Source: Kluyvera genomosp. 3
GTDB lineage: Bacteria > Pseudomonadota > Gammaproteobacteria > Enterobacterales > Enterobacteriaceae
Direction: 5' to 3'
Assembly: GCA_002211745.1 (NCBI GenBank)
Contig: CP022114.1
Coordinates: 1,830,645 to 1,894,644, forward strand
Length of the DNA: 64,000 bases
The notes under the pieces are model-generated. The model was given only the letters and a program-made list of their open reading frames with translations, was not told the origin of the DNA and did no database searches. The position numbers and the translations under genes were made by a program. Below, piece after piece: positions 20,015 to 29,591 of this stretch (the stretch's first letter is position 1; every line of letters starts with the position of its first letter).

Positions 20015-21050
20015 TGAAAATATTTTGCTCGTTATTGCTGCTGCTATTTTCCGGCGTGGCTTTTTCTGCCACCGATACGATGACCTTTCGTAATGAGGCG
20101 CAGGAGCAACAGTTTCGCCAGTTGACGGCAGAGCTGCGCTGCCCAAAATGCCAGAACAACAGCATTGCCGATTCTAACTCAATGATAGCGATGGATATGC
20201 GCCAGAAGGTGTATCAACTGATGCTGGAGGGTAAAAGCAAATCCGAGATCGTGGCGTATATGGTGGCGCGTTACGGTAATTTTGTTACCTATGAACCCCG
20301 TTGACGCCTTTAACTTTTCTTCTCTGGCTGCTTCCGACGGCAGCAATAGCGGCAGGCGGTTGGGGGATTTTCGCCAGAACGCGCCGGCGTCGCCTGTACA
20401 CTCAGGATGACGCGTTACCACAAACGGCTCCGGGCTCTTCGACCGCCAGCCTGTGGCTGCTGCCAGCGGGAGGGATGGCTGCATTGATGATGAGCGCGGG
20501 TTGTTACTATTTCACCGGGAGTTTTGCCGCGGTGCGCCTCTGGCAACAGGCAACGGCGCAAACGCCGACGCTGCTGGCGCGCGCCTTTGGGCCGGATGCG
20601 CAGACGTTAAGCCAGCAAGAAATGGCTAATCTGGCACTCGGGTTGCGGACACGGCTACAGCATGAGCCGGGTAGCGTAGAAGGGTGGATTGTTCTGGGGC
20701 GTGTCGGCATGATGATGAGCGATGCGGAGACCGCAACGCAAGCGTATTCCCGAGCCTATGCGCTGGATTCTCACAACAGCGAGGCCGTGAGGGGCTACGC
20801 GCAGATGCTGACGCTCTCCGGCGATCCTCAGGATAATCGGATGGGAGAAGCGTTGCTGCGTCGACAGCTTAAAAACGACCACTCCGATACCCGCGTACTG
20901 GGCCTGCTGGCGTTTAATGCTTTCGAGCAACAGCGCTACCACGAGGCGATTGCCGCATGGCAGATGATGCTCCGCTTGTTGCCGGTAGACGATCCGGGTA
21001 GGGCGGTTATTGAACGCAGTATCGGGCAGGCGCAGCGGCTGCAGCCTTAG
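20014..21050 (+). CDS. ccmH: CcmH/CcmI fusion, apocytochrome c handling
   Basis: The N-terminal domain has a signal peptide and the redox motif LRCPKCQNNSIADSN followed by the CcmH membrane anchor. The C-terminal part is a CcmI-type domain with tetratricopeptide repeats (GWIVLGRVGMMMSDAETA and following) that presents apocytochrome. One C missing at 20296-20299 separates the two parts; restored, it reads YEPPLTPLTFLLWLLP and gives a single 345-aa protein, as in E. coli (350 aa). The fusion is therefore normal for enterobacteria. Last gene of the operon. Confidence 0.92.
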
Positions 21051-21053
21051 CTT

Positions 21054-22548
21054 TCATTGTGCCGCGACCGGCTGCATTTCCGCCCACGTTTTGCGCAGAA
21101 CATCGAGAACTTTCTTTAATTGTGGAACGTTTAGCGCGCCGAAGCCAAAAAACAGAACCGAGCCGTGGAAGGTCTCATTCCACGGGCCTTCCGAACCATT
21201 TTCCAGCTCGGCGAGTGTGTCAAACCGTACGCCAGCCTGTAGGCAGCGCTGGCGAAATTGGGCGACGATCGCCGCAGGGTACGGCACCAGCAGCGTCAGA
21301 TGCAGGCCGCGAAGGTTCCCCAGATCTCTCCTTCCGGGAAAATGGCTGTCAGCCCGGTAGTTAATAACCGCTGGCGGGCTTCATATTCGCAGGTTAGCTT
21401 GCCGATGTGGGTATAGAAGCGCTGCGTTTGCATCAGTTCAGCAAGGAACTGCTGTAAAAGCCAGTGGCTGCCATTGTTATTGAGCGCCTTCAGATTTTGT
21501 ACCGAATCCAGCAGCGCATCGGGACAGACAATGTAACCCAGACGCGCACCAGGTCCGAGGCTTTTGGAAAACGTGCCCATATAGATCACCCGATCCTGGC
21601 TGTCCATCGCTTTCAGCGCCGGTAGGGGATTATCGGTGTAGCTAAACACCGCATCGTAATCGTCTTCAATAATATAAGCACCGCAGCGCTGTGCCCATTG
21701 CAGTAATGCCTCCCGGCGCTGTAAAGAAAGGGTGCTTCCCATGGATAGTGATGGGCGGCGGTGACATAACAGAGATGGGTTGATGTTTCCGGCAGGCGAC
21801 TCACCTGTAGTCCCTGACTATCAACCGGAACCGGCGTTATTTGCGCGCCATAATAATTAAACAGATGCCAGGCGCCGGAATAACAAGGAGCCTCTGTAAC
21901 AATATGGCATTTTTGATGATGTTTGTTATTTTGATGTAATATAAATATCTGCCCTAATAGCGATAATCCCTCCTGGATTCCATTGGTGATAATGATATTC
22001 TCTGCACGGATATTCATTCCCCGGGATAAATGGAGATAACGCGCCAATTCATTACGTAGTGATAATAATCCACAAGGGGAGTGATAACGGGTAACTAATT
22101 GTTCTTTGTGTACTGAAGGTGTGTTATTCCAGCGGCGCCAGCTAGACCAGGGAAAGGCATTTGGGTCAGGGACGCCAAGTTGACAGTAATATTCTTTACC
22201 GGTCTCGAGCCAGATATCTGTAGCGCGTTTTGCGGGATTGATCTGTAGCGGTTTTGGGCCCTCCGTAGACAGTAGCGGCAATGTAACTGGCACTAGCTGG
22301 CGGGAAAATATCACTTCGTATCCTATGCCGTGCCGGCTTTTGATATACCCACCGGTAGAGAGTTTTTCATATGCCATGATGACAGTGATTCTCGCTACCT
22401 GGAGTTGGCGAGCTAGCTCACGAATTGAAGGCAATTTATCACCGCAGAGAAGATCGCCCCTGGTGATAGCCTGATAATAGTATCGAAAGAGTTGGGTCTG
22501 TAACGACGTAGAACTCTCTTTATCCAGGGTCGGCATTTTCATCAACAT
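21054..22548 (-). CDS. MocR/PdxR-type regulator between ccm and tor genes
   Basis: GntR winged helix (LPSIRELARQLQVARITVIM) fused to an aminotransferase-like domain, with the PLP lysine in GTFSKSLGPGARLGYIV. One base is missing at 21318-21321 and one at 21743-21744; restored length is 498 aa. I use the ATG at 22548, which has AAAGGA upstream. It ends 3 bases from the ccmH stop (convergent) and is divergent from the cytochrome gene across 167 bases. Position makes it the obvious candidate regulator of the tor-like genes, replacing the TorSTR system that controls torCAD in E. coli. No ligand can be inferred. Confidence 0.82.
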
Positions 22549-22654
22549 AGTCCTTTTATTTATTGGCAACGATAATGTAATAGATATTTCGGCGAGCAAA
22601 ATTGACATGTCGCAATAACTAAAAGGCTGTATCTATTCACCGAGCAGCGTGTCT

Positions 22655-22689
22655 CTATTGCGCCTCCTGGCTATCAGTTATTGTGCGCC
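22655..22689. promoter_or_regulatory. Candidate operator in the MocR / torC-like divergent region
   Basis: A near-direct repeat, CTATTGCGCC (22655-22664) and TTATTGTGCGCC (22678-22689), lies within the 167-base divergent space. MocR proteins often bind direct repeats. Binding is conjecture. Confidence 0.25.
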
Positions 22690-22715
22690 AATAGGTAATT
22701 TATGGGGCATTAGAG

Positions 22716-23849
22716 ATGGTCTGGACTAAACGACGGGCGTTATGGTCGGCAGTAGTGGGCGCAGTCGTCGCTCTTATTGCTATTTTCGGTACCTGGCAAG
22801 GAATTCATTATACCAGTACGACAGAATTTTGTTTGTCATGCCATTCAATGGGTACTGCGGGGAATGAATATAAGCAAAGCATTCACTTTAAGAATGCATC
22901 TGGCGTTCGGGCCGAGTGCCGGGATTGCCATATTCCACCTGGTATCATTCCAACTATTGTGCGTAAAACAGAAGCGCTTAACGACCTTTATCATACGTTT
23001 ATTTCACCTTCGATAGATACTCCAGAAAAGTTTGAGGAGAAACGGGCTGAACTCGCGCAACGTGAATGGAAACGTATGAGCGATAGCGGGTCGGCAACCT
23101 GTAAATCCTGCCATAGCTATGAAGCTATGGATCATGCCAAACAGTCCTCAAATGCCGCCGTACGTATGACGGAAGCCGCAGCAAAAAATAGCAATTGTAT
23201 CGATTGCCATAAAGGAATTGCACATCACAAACCTGATATGAGCAGCGGTTTTCGTAATGATTTCAAAATGCTGCAGCGGAAAAGTGCCACGCTGCCTGAT
23301 GCTAAAACGCTTTTTACACTGACGGAAAAACCTATCTATGCCGAGCCTGGTGGCACTACAGGCCGGGCAATGCTGATGCCAGCAACGGAAGTTCATGTGC
23401 TGAAGCAGGAAGGGAATAACCTGCAGTTGGAAATTGTGGGCTGGCGTGAAAGCGCAGGCCGTGGGCGAGTGATAACGCAATATCCGGGCAAACGCGTCTT
23501 TGCCGCCGTGCTGGATGAGTCGCTGATGAGCGGTGTGAAAGTGCTGAAAACGCAGGTTGATCCCGATTCACATCAGGAGTGGCAGCAGATAAGCGTTGTA
23601 GCGTGGAGTCATTCCGACGGCTTTATTGGCGATATTGAGCCTGTCTGGCAATACGCCAGCCAGATGTTGCAGAGCACCTGTAGCGCCTGTCATAGCGTTC
23701 CCTCTACAACTCGCTACAGCGCCAATGGCTGGATTGCCGGATTGAAGGCAATGTCTACCTACTATCGGCTGAGCAAAGAAGAAGAACGAACCCTACTCAA
23801 GTATCTCCAGACCCATGCCAGCGATGTGTCGCTAACGGATAAAAAATAA
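22716..23849 (+). CDS. Pentahaem c-type cytochrome (TorC/TorY family)
   Basis: Membrane-anchored periplasmic quinol dehydrogenase that feeds electrons to a TorA/TorZ reductase. One N-terminal helix (about residues 8-28) is followed by a NapC/NirT domain with four haem motifs (CLSCH, CRDCH, CKSCH, CIDCH). A C-terminal monohaem domain carries CSACH. It is 377 aa, close to TorC (390) and TorY (366). The start is the ATG at 22716; the frame is intact. Its five haems need the Ccm machinery encoded 1.7 kb upstream. I cannot decide between torC and torY by inspection. Confidence 0.9.
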   Translation: MVWTKRRALWSAVVGAVVALIAIFGTWQGIHYTSTTEFCLSCHSMGTAGNEYKQSIHFKNASGVRAECRDCHIPPGIIPTIVRKTEALNDLYHTFISPSIDTPEKFEEKRAELAQREWKRMSDSGSATCKSCHSYEAMDHAKQSSNAAVRMTEAAAKNSNCIDCHKGIAHHKPDMSSGFRNDFKMLQRKSATLPDAKTLFTLTEKPIYAEPGGTTGRAMLMPATEVHVLKQEGNNLQLEIVGWRESAGRGRVITQYPGKRVFAAVLDESLMSGVKVLKTQVDPDSHQEWQQISVVAWSHSDGFIGDIEPVWQYASQMLQSTCSACHSVPSTTRYSANGWIAGLKAMSTYYRLSKEEERTLLKYLQTHASDVSLTDKK

Positions 23850-23858
23850 GGAAATGTT

Positions 23859-26358
23859 ATGAATAACCAGCAGGTTGATTTATCAAGAAGGCGGTTTCTT
23901 ACCGGCGTTATGGCGGTAGGTACTGTGACTATGCTCTCCTCTGGGCCGCTCATGAGAAAGGCGTGGGCAGCCGGTGAGAATACGGAACGCTGGATCCAGT
24001 CCGGTTCGCATTATGGTGCATTTGAAGCAAAGGTGGTAAACGGTGAGTGGCTGGAAACTCGCCCTTTCAAACACGATAAATATCCATGCGATATGCTGCA
24101 AGCCGTCCGTGAGATTGTCTATAACCCTTCGCGAGCTCGCTACCCGATGGTGCGTCTTGACTGGCTGCGCAAGCGGGAAAAATCAGATCGCAGCCAGCGA
24201 GGTGATAATCGCTTCGTCCGCGTGAGTTGGGATCAGGCTTTAGATCTCGTGTATGAAGAACTGGAGCGTGTACAGAAATCCTACGGCTCATCTGGCGTAT
24301 TTACCGGCCTTGCCGATTGGCAAATGGTTGGTAAATATCATAAAGCCGGCGGCGCAATGGACCGTGGGTTAGGGTTGCACGGCAGCTATGTCACCACCGT
24401 TGGCGACTATTCCGCAGCGGCCGCCCAGGTGATCCTGCCTCACGTCATTGGTTCGCTGGAAGTTTATGAACAACAAACGTCTTTGCCATTAGTGATTGAA
24501 CAGACGAACACGATCGTACTGTGGGGATGCGACCCGATTAAAAACCTACAGATCGAATTCCTTGTTCCCGACCACGATCCTTTTGGCTACTGGCAGCAAA
24601 TAAAAGAGAAGGTAGCTGCCGGGAAAATGCGCGTCATCAGCGTTGATCCTGTGCGCAGCAAAACGCAGAACTTCCTTAATTGTGAACAGATTGCGCTACG
24701 CCCACAGACGGATGTGGCACTGCTGTTGGGCCTGGCCCACACGCTTTATGAAGAGAAGCTCTACGATACGGCGTTTATTAAGGATTATACCGTTGGTTTT
24801 GAGACATTCCTGCCTTACCTGCTGGGGGAGAAAGACAGTCAACCGAAAAATGCCGAATGGGCGGCGGATATTTGTGGCTTGAGTGCGGATCAAATCCGTG
24901 AATTTGCCCGTTTATTAGTGAAAGGTCGTACGCAGTTTATGGGGGGTGGTGCGTACAGCGTATGCACCACGGTGAGCAGTATCCCTGGATGTTAGTCGTA
25001 CTGGCCAGCATGGTAGGGCAAATTGGGCTACCGGGTGGAGGCATTGGCTTCGGCTGGCATTACAATGGTGGCGGTACCGTCACGTCTAAAGGCCCTGTGC
25101 TTTCCGGGCTGGGCAGCATTAACAACCCCCTAAACCTCTCCACGATGCGGATTTCCGCGGTGCTTCAGAACACATCCCGTTTCTCGCATTGTGGATTGCC
25201 TGTTATCGCCGGGCAAACAGATCGCGTTTAACGGCGAAACGCTGACGTTCCCGGACATTAAAATGGCGATTTTCAGCGCCGCAAATCCGTTCCACGCCCA
25301 ACAGAACCGTAATCGGATGATCGATGCCTGGAAGAAGCTGGAGACCGTCGTCGTTCTGGATCATCAATGGACCGCATCCTGCCGCTTCGCAGATATTGTT
25401 CTACCGGTCACGACCCGTTTTGAGCGTAATGACGTTGAGCAATTTGGTACGCACTCCAATAAAGGGCTGATGGCCATTCATCAGGTCGTTGCGCCGCAGT
25501 TTGAAGCGCGGCATGATTTTGAAGTCTTCGCAGGGCTGTGCAAACGCTTTGGTCGTGAAGAAGTCTATCGTGAAGGCCGAAATGAGATGCAGTGGATTCG
25601 TGCCATTTATGAGGAGGGGGTGAAGCAGGGCGCAGCAAGTGGTGTGACTCTGCCGGACTTTGACTCATTCTGGAATGGAGACGGCTATATTGCTTTCCCG
25701 GCGGGCGAACCCTGGGTTCGACACAGTGATTTTCGTGAGGAGCCCGATATAAGCCCACTCGGAACCCCTTCGGGGCTCATTGAAATTTTCAGTAAGACAA
25801 TAGCCGGTTTTAGCTACGAGGATTGCCCTGGGCATCCTGTATGGATGACGCCGTTTGAACTAAGTAAAGTGGAAGGTCAGGAGCAGAAATATCCGCTCCA
25901 TTTGCAATCATGTCACCCGGATAAACGCCTTCACTCACAAATTTGTTCCAGTGATGCCTGGCGTAAAACCTACGCTGTCGCTGACAGAGAACCACTTTAT
26001 ATCAGCCCGGAAGACGCTAAAGCACGCGGGTTGAAAGCGGGCGATGTTGCGCGTGTATTCAATGGTCGTGGACAGGTATTAGCCGGTGTGGTGATTAGCC
26101 AGGATTATGCCCCGGGCGTTATTCGAATCCATGAAGGCGCATGGTACTCCCAAAAGAAGGGGGCAAAGCGGGTACCTTGTGTACCTACGGTGACCCGAAC
26201 GTACTGAGTGAGGATATCGGGACGTCGCAGCTGGCACAGGGGCCATCTGCCCACAGCGTGCTGGTGCAAGTGGAGCGCTTCCAGGGGAATTGCCTGCTGT
26301 CACGGGGTTTGGTGGCCCGGTAGAAGTGAAGCAGGAGGCTAACAATGCCGCTGGATAG
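23859..26358 (+). CDS. Periplasmic molybdoenzyme, TMAO/biotin-sulfoxide reductase family (TorA/TorZ type), frame broken 5 times
   Basis: Bis-MGD molybdoenzyme of the DMSO reductase family, exported folded by the Tat system. The twin-arginine signal [12 protein letters not shown] is near residue 8. The molybdenum serine ligand is expected in [15 protein letters not shown], matching VGDYSTGAAQ of TorA. One base is missing at each of G 24941-24946, C 25126-25130, C 25176-25178, G 26159-26163 and T 26290-26291. Restored length is 834 aa (TorA 848, TorZ 809). Partners are the upstream pentahaem cytochrome and the downstream TorD, whose start overlaps its last codons. The natural substrate (TMAO, or another N- or S-oxide) is not fixed by sequence. 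Confidence 0.88.
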
Positions 26359-26947
26359 GGTGTCGAGCAAGCGCGCCGAGGTGTATCAGTGGTTTGCACA
26401 ATTGTTGCATCAAGAGTTGACCGATAGGCAGTTGGAGCAGCTAGATAGTAGGGAACATCGGGAGTGGGTGGCATCACTGGCAGCTATTCCCGGTATGTCG
26501 GAGAATGCTGTGGCGTTTGAGCGCAGCCATGAGCATATACTGACCCGTGAGGATCGGCAGCAGGAGCTCGCGGCAGATTACGCTACGCTCTTACTGACGG
26601 GCCCGCCGCTGGGTGTTTCTCCTTATGCTGGTCACTACCCCCATACCTCTCCGGCTGAGTCACGGCTTGAAATGAGGCGGTTGTTAGTGCGCTATCAACT
26701 TGCGCCGGTGGAGAGCGAGGCGGTTGATCACATTGCTATCCAGTTGGCGCTGATGGCTGCATTGATTGACGGCAATGCTTCCAGGGAGGAGCAGTGCCAT
26801 TTTGTCCATACTCATCTGATGAGCTGGCTGCCGGTGTTCAGCAACAGCTGTGCTACGCGTGATAAAGAGGGATTCTACGCGACGGCAGTACGGCTAATTG
26901 TTGGTTTTATCGAGCAGGATGAAATTTGGTTGACGGGAGAGATTTAA
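26345..26947 (+). CDS. torD: TorD-family molybdoenzyme chaperone
   Basis: All-helical cytosolic chaperone of 200 aa that binds the Tat signal and apo-form of the reductase until molybdenum cofactor is inserted. Family motifs include LAADYATLLLTGP, SPYAGHYPHTSPAESRLEM and EAVDHIAIQLALMA. The frame is intact. The gene begins 14 bases inside the end of the reductase gene, so translation is likely coupled. Confidence 0.9.
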   Translation: MPLDRVSSKRAEVYQWFAQLLHQELTDRQLEQLDSREHREWVASLAAIPGMSENAVAFERSHEHILTREDRQQELAADYATLLLTGPPLGVSPYAGHYPHTSPAESRLEMRRLLVRYQLAPVESEAVDHIAIQLALMAALIDGNASREEQCHFVHTHLMSWLPVFSNSCATRDKEGFYATAVRLIVGFIEQDEIWLTGEI

Positions 26948-26952
26948 AAGCA

Positions 26953-26978
26953 AAAAGCCTGCTCGAAAGCAGGCTTTT
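26953..26978. terminator. Bidirectional terminator between torD and tRNA-Asn
   Basis: Stem AAAAGCCTGCT / AGCAGGCTTTT (11 bp) with loop CGAA. It serves torD on the plus strand and the tRNA-Asn on the minus strand. An identical copy is at 29383-29408. Confidence 0.85.
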
Positions 26979-26985
26979 CTAAATT

Positions 26986-27061
26986 TGGCTCCTCTGACTG
27001 GACTCGAACCAGTGACATACGGATTAACAGTCCGCCGTTCTACCGACTGAACTACAGAGGA
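26986..27061 (-). tRNA. tRNA-Asn (GTT)
   Basis: 76 nt including CCA, identical to the copies at 1276 and 29416. The flanking terminator and start of the leader are shared with the 29416 copy, while the further upstream sequence differs. Confidence 0.97.
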
Positions 27062-27079
27062 ATCGTGTGAACGGGGCGC

Positions 27080-27108
27080 ATATTATCGATGTCCCTACGG
27101 CTTGTCAA
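27080..27108 (-). promoter_or_regulatory. sigma-70 promoter of tRNA-Asn (second copy)
   Basis: On the minus strand TTGACA (27103-27108) and TAATAT (27080-27085) are 17 bases apart, followed by a GC-rich discriminator. Confidence 0.7.
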
Positions 27109-27185
27109 AGGGTGAAAAGCGCGAATAAGTTCGTTTGCTGACAATTTCAGCAATTTGGGGTTTGTTGCTCATTTTCTCCGCAGCT

Positions 27186-27202
27186 TGCACCGTGAAAGTG
27201 CA
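27186..27202. promoter_or_regulatory. NtrC binding site upstream of nac
   Basis: TGCACCGTGAAAGTGCA matches the NtrC dyad TGCAC-N7-GTGCA. It lies 95 bases upstream of the sigma-54 -24 element, a typical enhancer distance. Confidence 0.75.
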
Positions 27203-27296
27203 TATTTACCCCTTATGGGCATAGGGCAATCTTCTGACCGGGGCAAAAAAGGGCGCCAGCGATAGGATTCCCAGGTTTCAACACGATTTTTAAAAC

Positions 27297-27312
27297 TGGC
27301 AAGCATCTTGCA
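27297..27312 (+). promoter_or_regulatory. sigma-54 promoter of nac
   Basis: TGGCAAGCATCTTGCA carries the -24 GG and -12 GC elements at the correct spacing (consensus TGGCAC-N5-TTGCA). nac is known to be transcribed by sigma-54 RNA polymerase under NtrC during nitrogen limitation. Confidence 0.8.
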
Positions 27313-27367
27313 ACTCCTCCGATTACTTAACGCCAGCGTGGCAGTGGATCTCGTACCGGAGGCAAAA

Positions 27368-28284
27368 ATGAACTTAAGACGGCTGAAATACTTCGTGAAA
27401 ATCGTCGATATCGGCAGCCTGACTCAGGCGGCTGAAGTATTGCATATCGCGCAGCCTGCACTGAGCCAGCAGGTCGCAACGCTGGAAGGTGAACTTGACC
27501 AACAGCTGCTTATTCGCACCAAGCGCGGCGTGACGCCAACCGAGGCTGGAAAGGTACTGTATACGCATGCCCGCACGATTCTGCGTCAGTGTGAACAGGC
27601 GCAACTGGCGGTGAACAATGTCGGTCAAACGCTCAGTGGCACCGTTTCAATCGGGCTTGCGCCGGGAACGGCGGCCTCGTCAATTACCATGCCGCTGCTG
27701 CAGGCGGTGCGTAACGAACTGCCGGACGTGCTGGTGTATCTGCATGAAAACAGCGGCACCGTGCTGAATGACAAGCTACTCAACGGCCAACTGGATATGG
27801 CGGTGCTGTACGATCGCGCGCCGCTGGCGGGGATTATGAGCCAGCCGTTGCTGAAAGAAGATCTTTATCTGGTGGGCACCCGCGATTGCCCGGGCAGAGC
27901 GTGGATCTGACCGCCGTTGCTGAAATGAACCTGTTTTTACCCCGCGACTATAGCGCTGTCCGCGCCCGCGTTGACGAAGCTTTTTCGCTGCGCCGCTTAA
28001 CGGCAAAGATTATCGGTGAAATTGAGTCAATCTCAACACTGACCGCCGCCATCGCCAGCGGTATGGGAGTGACCGTTCTGCCGGAGTCGGCGGCTCGATC
28101 GCTATGTGCCGCGGCGAACGGTTGGATGGCGCGCATTACGACGCCATCGATGAGCCTGCCTTTATCGCTCAACGTTTCGGCGCGAGGCCAGTTATCGCCG
28201 CAGGCGCAGGCGGTGAAAGAGATTTTGATGTCGCTGGTGAGTCGGCCAATGCTGGATAACCGTGAATTGCAGCTTGTGAGCTAA
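27368..28284 (+). CDS. nac: Nitrogen assimilation control protein Nac (LysR family)
   Basis: LysR-type regulator made under nitrogen limitation; it activates sigma-70 catabolic operons and represses gdhA. The N-terminal winged helix (LTQAAEVLHIAQPALSQQVATLE) and the rest agree closely with remembered Klebsiella Nac. One G is missing at 27892-27894; restored, it reads RDCPGQSVDLTAVAEMNLF and is 305 aa, the Klebsiella length. The ATG at 27368 follows GGAGGC. Expression should depend on the NtrC and sigma-54 elements just upstream. Followed by cbl, as in E. coli. Confidence 0.96.
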
Positions 28285-28386
28285 GCTTATATTCCATTCA
28301 GGAATATGTTGCTGGTTTTTATTATTTGTTTGTCGACCTGACAAACTTTAACAATAGCGTCATATCTGACTGAATCGGGGTGACGC

Positions 28387-29337
28387 GTGAACTTCCAGCA
28401 ACTTAAAATTATTCGCGAAGCGGCACGGCAGGATTACAACCTGACCGAAGTCGCCAATATGCTCTACACATCGCAGTCTGGCGTAAGTCGACATATTCGC
28501 GAGCTTGAGGAAGAGTTAGGGATTGAGATCTTCATTCGTCGTGGGAAGCGCTTATTAGGTATGACCGAGCCGGGCAAAGCCCTGTTGGTGATTGCCGAAC
28601 GTATTCTGAATGAGGCCAGCAACGTTCGCCGTCTGGCCGACCTCTTTACCAACGATGCCTCCGGCGTACTGACTATCGCCACCACCCACACTCAGGCGCG
28701 CTATAGCCTGCCGCCGGTGATCAAAGCCTTTCGTGAGATCTTCAAAGATGTGCGCCTGGAGTTGATTCAGGGCACGCCGCAGGAAATCGACGCGTTGTTG
28801 CACAGCGGCGGCGCCGATATCGGTATCGCTAGCGAACGGCTGAGCAACGATGCCACGCTGGTGGCTTTCCCATGGTTCCGCTGGCATCACAGCCTGCTTG
28901 TCCCCACCGATCACCCGCTCACTCAGACCACGCCGTTGACGCTGGAAGCGATTGCCCGCTGGCCGCTGATTACCTATCGTCAGGGAATTACCGGGCGCTC
29001 GCGCATTGATGAAGCGTTTAACCGTAAGGGGCTGACGCCGGATATCGTGCTCAGCGCGCAGGATTCGGATGTCATCAAAACTTACGTCGAGCTGGGGCTG
29101 GGAATTGGGCTGGTGGCCGAGCAGTCGGGCGATGCGCAGGAGTCCGGTAGCCTGGTGCGGTTGGATACCCATCATTTGTTTGATGCCAATACCGTCTGGC
29201 TGGGGCTTAAACGTGGTCAGCTACAGCGGAACTATGTGTGGCGCTTTATCGAACTGTGCAATGCCGGATTGTCGCTGGAAGAGATCAAACGCCAGGCGAT
29301 GGACCTGGAAGAGACGGTGCTGGATTACCAGATTTGA
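28387..29337 (+). CDS. cbl: CysB-like regulator Cbl (LysR family)
   Basis: LysR-type activator of sulfonate-sulfur genes (tau and ssu) when sulfate is scarce. It has 316 aa, equal to E. coli Cbl, and is nearly identical to it by eye. The helix-turn-helix is NLTEVANMLYTSQSGVSRHI and the effector domain follows (THTQARYSLPPVIKAFREIF). The frame is intact and starts with GTG at 28387. Control by CysB and by Nac is known in E. coli and likely here. The alkylsulfatases 2 kb away also release sulfate, so a shared sulfur theme is possible. Confidence 0.95.
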   Translation: MNFQQLKIIREAARQDYNLTEVANMLYTSQSGVSRHIRELEEELGIEIFIRRGKRLLGMTEPGKALLVIAERILNEASNVRRLADLFTNDASGVLTIATTHTQARYSLPPVIKAFREIFKDVRLELIQGTPQEIDALLHSGGADIGIASERLSNDATLVAFPWFRWHHSLLVPTDHPLTQTTPLTLEAIARWPLITYRQGITGRSRIDEAFNRKGLTPDIVLSAQDSDVIKTYVELGLGIGLVAEQSGDAQESGSLVRLDTHHLFDANTVWLGLKRGQLQRNYVWRFIELCNAGLSLEEIKRQAMDLEETVLDYQI

Positions 29338-29382
29338 TGGTGTGTCGTTTGGCGATTCTGCGGTGGCATACCGCAGAAAGCA

Positions 29383-29408
29383 AAAAGCCTGCTCGAAAGC
29401 AGGCTTTT
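29383..29408. terminator. Bidirectional terminator between cbl and tRNA-Asn
   Basis: Same 11-bp stem and CGAA loop as at 26953; ends cbl on the plus strand and the third tRNA-Asn on the minus strand. Confidence 0.85.
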
Positions 29409-29415
29409 CTAAATT

Positions 29416-29491
29416 TGGCTCCTCTGACTGGACTCGAACCAGTGACATACGGATTAACAGTCCGCCGTTCTACCGACTGAACTACAGAGGA
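29416..29491 (-). tRNA. tRNA-Asn (GTT)
   Basis: Third identical tRNA-Asn copy, 76 nt with CCA. The block from the terminator to 14 bases upstream of the tRNA repeats that at 26952-27075 almost base for base. Confidence 0.97.
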
Positions 29492-29509
29492 ATCGTGTGA
29501 ACGAGGCGA

Positions 29510-29538
29510 ATAGTACTGGGCACGAATATTTGTGTCAA
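29510..29538 (-). promoter_or_regulatory. sigma-70 promoter of tRNA-Asn (third copy)
   Basis: On the minus strand TTGACA (29533-29538) and TACTAT (29510-29515), 17 bases apart. Confidence 0.65.
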
Positions 29539-29591
29539 CACTAAATTTAACTTGCTGATTCAATTGGCTGAATTTAGCACAAGGTGTTGTT

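Noticed and set aside
20014-21050. Separate ccmH and ccmI genes
   Set aside because: Only one missing C separates them, and the fused form is the normal enterobacterial CcmH.
22595-22615. TTGACATGTCGCAA as an FNR site before the torC-like gene
   Set aside because: One half-site matches poorly (CGCAA instead of ATCAA); not convincing without other evidence.
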